A stretch of DNA of 5,266 nt from the NCBI GenBank assembly GCA_021827885.1, contig JAKAUD010000207.1:1-5266 (forward strand), read 5' to 3'. The stretch's first letter is position 1. Each line of letters begins with the position of its first letter. This document shows positions 1 through 5,266 of this stretch, one piece after another. Below the pieces are notes generated by a model. The model was given only the letters and a program-made list of their open reading frames with translations, searched no databases and had not been told where the DNA came from. Source of the stretch: Thermoplasmata archaeon. GTDB lineage: Archaea > Thermoplasmatota > Thermoplasmata > Thermoplasmatales > Thermoplasmataceae. The translations under genes were made by a program, and so were the position numbers.

Positions 1-479
<479 letters not shown>

Positions 480-492
480 CTACATTGACAAT

Positions 493-575
493 TTGTAAGC
501 ATCCAGAAAGACACTCTCTCCCTATTTTCCTTCTAAACTCCATAGCACTTTTTTGTGAAGGGAGGTTGTAAGCAT
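493..575. repeat. 10-bp direct repeat TTGTAAGCAT (493-502 and 566-575)
   Basis: TTGTAAGCAT occurs at 493-502 and again at 566-575, 73 bp apart, with no match in the flanks. One copy begins about 17 bp beyond the point where GMD similarity stops. It could be a target-site footprint, a pair of regulator half-sites or chance. The 63 bp between the copies shows no insertion-sequence features. Confidence 0.25.
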
Positions 576-580
576 GATGT

Positions 581-596
581 GGTGTAAGTTTGCACC
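581..596. promoter_or_regulatory. 16-bp imperfect dyad upstream of the TATA-like box
   Basis: GGTGTAAGTTTGCACC is an inverted repeat: GGTG pairs with CACC, and AA with TT further in, with one mismatch (T585/G592) and a two-base centre. It ends just before the CCATAT dyad and about 7 bp upstream of the TATA-like core. That is where archaeal transcription regulators (Lrp, MarR and similar families) often bind to aid or block TBP/TFB. No regulator gene is visible in the window, so the role is inferred from symmetry and position only. Confidence 0.35.
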
Positions 597-611
597 CCAT
601 ATTTTATATGG
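597..611 (+). promoter_or_regulatory. Candidate archaeal TATA box embedded in a perfect dyad
   Basis: CCATATTTTATATGG contains TTTATAT at 603-609, close to the archaeal TATA-box consensus. Its arms CCATAT and ATATGG form a perfect inverted repeat around TTT. Archaeal initiation usually falls about 25-27 bp downstream of the box centre, here near 632, which gives a leader of about 55 nt before the GMD start at 687. No clear purine-rich BRE precedes it; the flank is CACC. A weaker box, TTTATACT at 666-673, lies too close to the start codon for normal geometry. This would be the only promoter needed for the three plus-strand genes. Confidence 0.45.
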
Positions 612-636
612 AGATTCTAGGTCGTTTAGAATCTTC
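610..636. promoter_or_regulatory. 8-bp perfect inverted repeat between the TATA-like box and the GMD start
   Basis: AGATTCTA (612-619) and TAGAATCT (627-634) are exact reverse complements around a 7-nt spacer. The pairing extends by G611/T635 (wobble in RNA) and G610/C636. The element sits between the TATA-like box and the predicted transcription start near 632, where a bound repressor would block initiation. If transcription instead begins further upstream, it would form an RNA hairpin in the leader. It has no T-tract after it and is not a convincing terminator. Confidence 0.4.
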
Positions 637-686
637 TCTCCATCAAATGCGTCACCATTATTAGGTTTATACTGATCACAATCCTA

Positions 687-1748
687 ATGAAAAGAGCTTT
701 TATAACTGGGATCACTGGTCAGGATGGAGCCTATCTGGCAAAATTTCTGTTAGGGAAAGGCTATGAAGTATTTGGAGCGTACAGAAGAATCAGCTCACCA
801 AATTTCTGGAGACTGCAGTACCTTAATTTATTCCACAAGGTGAAATTGATCCCAACAGATATGATGGATCAGTCATCAATACAAAATGCAATAAATATAT
901 CCTTACCTGATGAGATTTATCACCTTGCAGCTCAATCTTTTGTTGAGTCAAGTTTCCAGACTCCGCATTCCACAGGGGAAATAACCGGCCTGTCTGTAGT
1001 TTCCATACTTGAAAGCTTGAGACATATCAAACCAGATGCTAAATTTTATTTCGCTGGAACGAGTGAACTCTATGGATTTTCCGGTATCCCAGAAGGAAAA
1101 GCGCTTAACGAAAACGACCAATTTAAGCCAATGAGTCCTTATGCTGCTGCAAAGCTATATGGGTACTGGATTACAAGAATTTACAGAGAGGGATATGGCA
1201 TTTTTGCATCTAATGGCATACTGTTTAACCATGAATCTCCACTTAGGGGGCTCGAATTTGTGACCAGGAAAATAGCCACTTCGGTTGCCAAAATTAAACT
1301 TGGTCTCACCGATAAAATAGTGCTAGGGAATATGGAAGCTCAGAGAGACTGGGGTTATGCTCCTGAATATGTTGAGGCTATGTGGAGTATCATGCAGCAG
1401 GACAATCCTGATGATTATGTTGTTGCAACTGGAGAAACCCATTCTGTAAGGGAGTTTCTCGAGAATGCCTGCAGTCACGTCGGCATAAACTACGAAGATT
1501 ATCTTGTTGTGGACAAAGAGCTTTTTAGGCCACTTGATCTCCCCTCACTTACGGGAGATTATTCTAAAATCCATGAAGCCTGTGGCTGGAACCCCAGAGT
1601 TAAATTCAAGCAGCTTGTTGAACTCATGGTGGACGAAGAAATGCAAAGGTGGAAAATGCTTCTGACGGGCAAGACCTTTCCATGGGATGCCCCAAATTAT
1701 CCAAGCGAACATGGACTCATAGTGAGGAATGGTGGAAATGGCAGATAA
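687..1748 (+). CDS. gmd: GDP-mannose 4,6-dehydratase
   Basis: Converts GDP-D-mannose to GDP-4-keto-6-deoxy-D-mannose in the cytoplasm using bound NADP(H). The product is the branch point to GDP-perosamine, GDP-D-rhamnose, GDP-L-fucose and related sugars. The 353-residue protein is full length for the family. Visible features: the Rossmann loop G8-ITG11-QDG14 in a canonical N-terminus (FITGITGQDGAYLAKFL); AAQS at 81-84; the catalytic set T125, E127 (TSELYG), Y152 and K156 (SPYAAAK); NHES at 181-184 then RG and EFVTRK; RDWGYAPEYVEAM at 220-232; and LFRPLDLPSLTGDYSK near 279-294. A tail with RW and FPWDAPNYPSE follows. The ATG at 687 is chosen because the conserved N-terminus begins there and no in-frame ATG, GTG or TTG lies close upstream. 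No Shine-Dalgarno sequence precedes it. Its 3' end overlaps the aminotransferase by 20 nt. It is far AT-richer than the GMD remnant at 1-476. Confidence 0.96.
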   Translation: MKRAFITGITGQDGAYLAKFLLGKGYEVFGAYRRISSPNFWRLQYLNLFHKVKLIPTDMMDQSSIQNAINISLPDEIYHLAAQSFVESSFQTPHSTGEITGLSVVSILESLRHIKPDAKFYFAGTSELYGFSGIPEGKALNENDQFKPMSPYAAAKLYGYWITRIYREGYGIFASNGILFNHESPLRGLEFVTRKIATSVAKIKLGLTDKIVLGNMEAQRDWGYAPEYVEAMWSIMQQDNPDDYVVATGETHSVREFLENACSHVGINYEDYLVVDKELFRPLDLPSLTGDYSKIHEACGWNPRVKFKQLVELMVDEEMQRWKMLLTGKTFPWDAPNYPSEHGLIVRNGGNGR

Positions 1749-2856
1749 TCTTCGTTATCACATGGCTGAACCTGACATAGGCAGCAAGGAAAGAGAATAC
1801 ATGAACGAAGCATTCGACTCTGGGTGGATAAGTTCGAAAGGGCCTTTCATTTCCAGATTTGAGAATGAATTCGCAAAATTCTCAGGAACAAGATACGCGG
1901 TTAGCTGTTCAAATGGCACAACTGCATTGCACCTTGCAGTAAGGTCGCTAGGTATTGGAGAAGGGGATGAAGTTATCGTACCCAATCTAACTTTTGCATC
2001 TCCAGCTAATGCTGTTATGTATGAGAGGGGGAAACCGGTACTTGCCGATGTGGACAGAAAGTACTGGGGCGTTTATCCGGAAGAGGTAAGCAACAGTATT
2101 ACTGAAAAAACGAAGGCAATAATTGTTGTTCATCTATACGGACATCCGGTTGACATGGATAAGATTGTGAATCTAGCAAAAATGCACAATCTGAAGGTAA
2201 TAGAGGACTGTGCTGAGGCTCACGGAGCAACGTACAAGGGGAGGAGAGTCGGATCAATTGGAGACATAGGATGCTTCTCATTTTATGGCAATAAGATCAT
2301 AACAACTGGCGAGGGGGGCATGATAACCACCAATGACGAAGAACTGGCTGAAAGAATCCGAATCCTAAGGGACCATGGGATGCAGCCATCAAAAAGATAC
2401 TGGCATGAGGAGGTAGGCTACAATTACAGAATGACAAACATTCAGGCCGCCATAGGCCTCGCACAGATGGAATCAATAGGGGAAAAAATACGGAAGCGAA
2501 AGTGGATTGCCAGAAAATACTCCGAATATATCGGTGATGGGGCTGAGCTGCAGCCTGAGATGCCATGGGCCTCAAACGTGTACTGGCTCCCTACGTTTAT
2601 GCTGAATGGATTTTCCGGTGGAGGTTCTCGGGATTATTTGATGACATCGCTGGCCAGGGAAGGTGTGGACTCCAGACCTGTATTCTATCCATTGAATGAG
2701 ATGCCACCTTATGCGACTGAAAAGTCATTTCCGAATTCAAATTATGTTTCCTATCATGGCATAAGCCTGCCAGTATCAAACAGATTTGACCAAGATGACA
2801 TAAGATATATCTCAGATGTGTTCAATGCATCCATATCAAAAATAAGACAGCAGTGA
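1729..2856 (+). CDS. per: DegT/DnrJ/EryC1-family sugar aminotransferase, probable GDP-perosamine synthase
   Basis: PLP-dependent aminotransferase of fold type I that aminates a 4-keto sugar nucleotide, usually with glutamate as donor. The 375 residues match family length. Visible: SGWISSKGPF at 31-40; phosphate-binding SNGTTALHLA at 61-70; VHLYGHPVDM near 134-143; EDCAEAHGA with D160 contacting the PLP ring nitrogen; SFYGNKIITTGEGGM at 184-198 with K189 as the Schiff-base lysine; and GYNYRMTNIQAAIGLAQ at 230-246. The SFYGNK...TTGEGGM form is typical of perosamine synthases (Per/RfbE). With GMD directly upstream, GDP-4-keto-6-deoxy-D-mannose is the likely substrate and GDP-perosamine the product; exact specificity is inferred. 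Start is uncertain: ATG 1729 and ATG 1738 are the main choices, with GTGAGG at 1722-1727 and GGTGG at 1731-1735 as weak ribosome sites. ATG 1762 would begin at MAEPDIG, near where the family's conserved part starts. Overlap with gmd implies translational coupling. Confidence 0.92.
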   Translation: MVEMADNLRYHMAEPDIGSKEREYMNEAFDSGWISSKGPFISRFENEFAKFSGTRYAVSCSNGTTALHLAVRSLGIGEGDEVIVPNLTFASPANAVMYERGKPVLADVDRKYWGVYPEEVSNSITEKTKAIIVVHLYGHPVDMDKIVNLAKMHNLKVIEDCAEAHGATYKGRRVGSIGDIGCFSFYGNKIITTGEGGMITTNDEELAERIRILRDHGMQPSKRYWHEEVGYNYRMTNIQAAIGLAQMESIGEKIRKRKWIARKYSEYIGDGAELQPEMPWASNVYWLPTFMLNGFSGGGSRDYLMTSLAREGVDSRPVFYPLNEMPPYATEKSFPNSNYVSYHGISLPVSNRFDQDDIRYISDVFNASISKIRQQ

Positions 2857-3299
2857 AAATCTAATGAGTTCAGTTCGGAGCATTTCCATTGTTTCCCTTT
2901 CCTTCCTTATACAGACTGTGAGCAGCATCATATTCTATCTAATCGTTGCCAGGACGCTTCCTGTTAACGAAGTAGGTGCCATCACTCTGTTTCTCAGTTT
3001 TGGAGGGATTTTCATTGCAGCTTTCGCTCTGAATCTTGACACAGGATTCACCCATTTCATTTCCTATTTCATGGGCAAGACCGGAAAATATTCACTTCAA
3101 AGGTTCTTTCTGGCAATTACTGCGATTATCATGGTGATAAGCTTTGCAGTCATAGCAGCTGTTTCGCATATGATTGCATTGGCTTTTTTCCATTCATCCG
3201 GCTACTCGGCCGTTATAATCCTCATGGGAGGATACGTTTCTGCATCTGTCGGACTAGGTTACATGGTTTCCATATTTAGGGAATTCAGTCCTTTCAATG

Positions 3300-3328
3300 G
3301 GTATTCCTGTCAGTATGAGCTTTTTTAA
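3300..3328 (+). other. Flippase frameshift 1 (one extra base)
   Basis: Frame 2 ends at TAA 3326-3328, while frame 3 continues the hydrophobic protein as KFPIGIISSGFVIG. The T6 run at 3321-3326 is a natural place for an extra base. Dropping one base in TCCTGTCAG (about 3305-3313) instead gives a smoother join, FNGYSVSMSFFKFPIG, so the site cannot be fixed without a relative to align. Confidence 0.75.
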
Positions 3329-3612
3329 GTTTCCCATTGGAATCATATCTTCAGGTTTCGTAATTGGTGCCGGAATATCATTCTTTTTTTTCACTTCTTT
3401 TGTTGCAGCAAATAGACTTCCAAAGATGTCTGTTGATAGGGGATTTAACGTTAAATTTTTTGTCTATGTTATGCCTGTCTATTTGGGCAGTCTAGCCTCC
3501 ATCCTCATGGGCGCAATTGACAGGGTGATACTCCCTGCCCTTACGAACCTGTCATTGTCGGTAGTATACACCTATTCGCTTATCATTGTCACAGTAGTTA
3601 CGGCAATAACCT

Positions 3613-3623
3613 CCCCTTTTTCC
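3613..3623 (+). other. Flippase frameshift 2 (one base missing)
   Basis: The run CCCCTTTTTCC contains adjacent C4 and T5 tracts. Before it, frame 3 reads VVTAITSPF; after it, frame 2 reads LLPKISQAFASS, matching the LLPKIS segment common in Wzx proteins. Adding one base in the tract joins them without a stop. Confidence 0.8.
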
Positions 3624-4116
3624 TGTTGCCAAAAATATCACAGGCGTTTGCGTCATCTCATCGGTCAGAGGCGAAAGAGTATTCACAGGCATCGCTGGAG
3701 TTATTCTATTATCTTGCCATCCCTGCCTCGCTTGGTGCCACCATACTTTCAAAACCACTCCTGGAAGTCCTTGTGGGTGGAATTTACGCCAGCCATTACT
3801 TGGTTCTCCAGATTATGGTTTTCTCCTATTCCTTTTTTTCATTCAGGCCAATTCTTACATCAATACTTCTCGTGAACAGGAAAACCAAGATTTATCTGTA
3901 TTCTGGCATAGGCGCTTTTGGAGCAAATCTTGTTCTTTCTCTTATAATGATTCCGGTGTTCTGCATCTATGGTGCCGTTATTGCAAGCGCGTCGGCATGG
4001 GGAATAAGCACAATACGCCGTATGATCTCTGTTGGTTCCTTGCTGAACCACCGCCTCTCCTTAATTCCGTATATCAGGATGTGGATCAATGCTATCATAA
4101 TGGCAGTTGCAGTTCT

Positions 4117-4160
4117 TTCTCCGGAGAATTTTTCACTTCGGGATACAGGAGCCTTGTTAT
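4117..4160 (+). other. Flippase frameshift 3 (one base missing)
   Basis: Frame 2 reads IIMAVAVLSPENFSLRD and then stops at 4190-4192. Frame 1 carries SGYRSLVIPAFIGIVFYLAL, the last membrane segment and the tail. The T5 run at 4129-4133 is the likely site: a sixth T would give PENFFTSGYRSLVIPAF. Confidence 0.75.
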
Positions 4161-4335
4161 TCCCGCTTTCATTGGTATCGTTTTCTACTTAGCCCTTTCA
4201 ATTGTCAACAGGCCTTTCTCCGAAGATACCAGAGACGTTGTGAATTCCATAGTTATGGATTCACAACATCTCATTAGAAGATTGCTGAGGTATTTATTGT
4301 AACAGGGAAAGATAATTTGGGCTTCCGTGACTCCA

Positions 4336-5266
4336 CTAATCAGCAAGAAAAGTCCTCACATTATTAATGACGGTCTGTATCTTATTCTCAACGTCAATAG
4401 TACTGTGGATTTCATTCACCATTTTTAATGCCTTTGCAAGAGATTGCTCAAAGTCATCGAGATCTGTGAGAACCACAAGGTCGCTCTTCTTTTCCTCACG
4501 GAATTCTGGGAAATCTGAACACACCACGATATTTTCAAAGAAGGATGCCATTTCAAGGACGCCAGACTGCCCCCCTGAGGCGCGGTATGGCATCATGACA
4601 ATCTCGTTTTCTAAAAATAGGTGTATCAGGTCCTCCTCTTCAACATAGCCCAAATAGCTGTCTATTACATTTTCATAACTCTTGAGAAGACCCCGGAAAT
4701 ATTTCACATATTCGGGAAAATGATTATTGATCCCTCCGCTAACGGTCAGACGAACTTCAGGAAATTTCATTTTTAGTTTCTTCACAGCCTCAAGTGCTGT
4801 TTCCGGGTCTTTCTGCGGGCCCCAGAAACCATGGAGCAGAACTCCCGTTTGATTTTGATCCCGTTTTCTGATTATCTGTATTTCTTTGTCCATGCCATTC
4901 AGATACATGGTTGCCAGTGGGTCTATAAAATCGCTTGGGAGTAAACCGGCAACATATTTTTTCCCGAAGTTCTTTTCGACCTTTTCACAGTAATACCTGA
5001 GCTGGAAATAGGTTCTTACCCTTTTGTATATATACTTCTCGAGGACTTTTACAGCGTAAAGCTTCATGGAATTAAAAATTCCATCATAGCCCAAGGAACG
5101 CACATCATGTGTTAGGGTGCTTCCCTGGTTTATTATTTTGACTTTCTTGATTCCTCTTCGCAATATCCTGAGAGGAAGCAAAGTTCCAAAAAGATTTGAC
5201 AGAACCCCATTTCCAAATGCTGTGGGCCCGGATATTATGATCACTTCATCAAAGTTTTCCCTGGTT
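4336..5266 (-). CDS. GT4-like glycosyltransferase, N-terminus beyond the right edge
   Basis: Probably a cytoplasmic or membrane-associated glycosyltransferase of GT-B fold that adds a sugar from a nucleotide donor to the growing glycan. The frame is open to the edge (reading TRENFDEVIIISGPTAFGNG), so a GTG at 5244-5242 is unlikely to be the true start: it falls inside the first strand-loop of the N-terminal domain. Counting from that GTG, the C-terminal domain begins near residue 134 with VLLHGFWGPQKDPETALEA, the usual start of the donor domain. RLTVSGG follows at about 165-171 and LGYVEEEDLIHLF at about 198-210. YRASGGQSGVLEMA at about 220-233 replaces the classical E-x7-E donor motif, as in many GT4-like enzymes. 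It ends at TAG 4338-4336, with the C-terminus rich in charged helices. It converges on the flippase with 33 nt between stop codons and no clear terminator. Sugar donor and acceptor cannot be told. Confidence 0.85.
   Translation of the reverse strand, partial: TRENFDEVIIISGPTAFGNGVLSNLFGTLLPLRILRRGIKKVKIINQGSTLTHDVRSLGYDGIFNSMKLYAVKVLEKYIYKRVRTYFQLRYYCEKVEKNFGKKYVAGLLPSDFIDPLATMYLNGMDKEIQIIRKRDQNQTGVLLHGFWGPQKDPETALEAVKKLKMKFPEVRLTVSGGINNHFPEYVKYFRGLLKSYENVIDSYLGYVEEEDLIHLFLENEIVMMPYRASGGQSGVLEMASFFENIVVCSDFPEFREEKKSDLVVLTDLDDFEQSLAKALKMVNEIHSTIDVENKIQTVINNVRTFLAD

Larger units (their letters stand above)
522..683 (-). other. Unassigned 53-codon minus-strand open frame, possibly a gene fragment
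   Basis: Between a TAG at 686-684 and a TAG at 524-522 the minus strand is open for 53 codons. The composition looks protein-like: it begins DCDQYKPNNGDAFDGEKIL and includes SPYKIWGANLHHIMLTTSL, ending WSLEGK. There is no ATG, GTG or TTG near its beginning; the only ATG is internal. It lies in the same frame as the start of the GMD remnant, separated from it by two stops (524-522 and 482-480). I do not recognise the family. It could be a fragment of a gene disrupted when the GMD remnant was truncated, or a chance open frame over the promoter of the plus-strand operon. The three dyads of the promoter region lie inside it, and the two readings compete. Confidence 0.22.
2864..4302 (+). pseudogene. 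wzx: Polysaccharide flippase (Wzx/RfbX, MOP superfamily), disrupted by three frameshifts
   Basis: Would flip lipid-linked oligosaccharide across the cell membrane. The N-terminal reading frame (2864-3328) has four hydrophobic segments near residues 8-28, 37-58, 82-109 and 115-138, with the early ARTLPVNEVGAITLFLSF region typical of Wzx. The protein continues in a second frame (to about 3620) with VDRGFNVKFFVYVMPVYLGS, GAIDRVILPALTNLS and TYSLIIVTVVTAI. A third frame (about 3623 to 4130) carries LLPKISQAF, ASLELFYYLAIPASLGATIL and ILLVNRKTKIYLYSGIGAFG. A fourth frame runs to TAA at 4300-4302, with LVIPAFIGIVFYLALSIVNR. The shifts are one base too many near 3300-3326, one too few near 3613-3623 and one too few near 4117-4160. 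Correcting them gives 1440 nt, or 479 residues, the usual family size. As read, only a 154-residue product is made. It starts 7 nt after the aminotransferase stop, so it belongs to the same operon. True decay, sequencing error and tract variation are all possible. Confidence 0.87.

Noticed and set aside
666..673. TTTATACT as the gmd TATA box
   Set aside because: Its centre is only about 18 nt before the ATG, too close even for a leaderless transcript with the usual 25-27 bp spacing. The box at 603-609 fits better.
1758..2779. Four minus-strand open frames of 60-92 codons across the aminotransferase
   Set aside because: All are antisense to a well-supported aminotransferase with family motifs throughout, so they are shadows.
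3552..4051. Minus-strand open frames of 63-68 codons across the flippase
   Set aside because: They are antisense to flippase sequence, low in recognisable content and lack supporting signals.
3626..4302. Separate small plus-strand genes inside the flippase region (starts at TTG 3626 and ATG 3997)
   Set aside because: These apparent starts only arise where frames change. The peptides join into one multi-span membrane protein, so they are pieces of one broken gene.
2864..4302. Programmed frameshifting in the flippase
   Set aside because: Three shifts in differing directions, with no consistent slippery heptamer or downstream structure that I can see, make programmed recoding unlikely.
4306..4326. 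GGAA...TTCC as a terminator between the convergent genes
   Set aside because: The stem is only four pairs with a long loop and no T-run, too weak to call.
4367..4648. Plus-strand 93-codon open frame near the glycosyltransferase end
   Set aside because: It is antisense to the glycosyltransferase C-terminal domain, and its serine/arginine-rich product shows no family features.
5242..5244. GTG as the glycosyltransferase start
   Set aside because: The frame stays open through ENFDEV to the window edge, and the GTG codon is the V within a DEVIII beta strand, so the true start lies outside.

Overview
The window is a surface-polysaccharide or protein-glycosylation locus, most likely from an archaeon, possibly of the Thermoplasmata. 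That placement is moderate to low confidence. It rests on AGA/AGG as the main arginine codons, frequent ATA isoleucine, little Shine-Dalgarno signal before the first and third genes, and a TATA-box-like element upstream of the first gene. There is no rRNA, tRNA, CRISPR array or recognisable insertion sequence to anchor taxonomy.

Layout. Positions 1 to about 476 hold, on the minus strand, the C-terminal half of a GDP-mannose 4,6-dehydratase (GMD). It has lost its N-terminal half, carries a one-base frameshift and is clearly GC-richer than the rest of the window; it runs off the left edge. Positions 477-686 are a junction and promoter region. It holds three short dyads around a TATA-like box, a 10-bp direct repeat, and an unassigned minus-strand open frame of 53 codons that resembles coding sequence. 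On the plus strand follow an intact GMD (687-1748), a PLP-dependent sugar aminotransferase of the perosamine-synthase type that overlaps it by 20 nt (1729-2856), and 7 nt later a Wzx/PST-type polysaccharide flippase (2864-4302) broken by three apparent single-base frameshifts. A GT4-like glycosyltransferase lies convergently on the minus strand (4336 to beyond the right edge), 33 nt from the flippase.

How they fit together. GMD converts GDP-D-mannose to GDP-4-keto-6-deoxy-D-mannose. The aminotransferase would put an amino group on C4 to give GDP-perosamine. A glycosyltransferase would add such sugars to a lipid-linked glycan, and the flippase would export the glycan across the membrane. The first two enzymes look functional. 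The flippase does not, unless the frameshifts are sequencing errors at homopolymer runs or the runs vary in the population.

I see no convincing wholly new system. The points most worth following up are the second, decayed GMD of different base composition placed head-to-head with the intact one, the flippase with three compensable frameshifts, the dyad-rich control region, and the unexplained 53-codon minus-strand frame.
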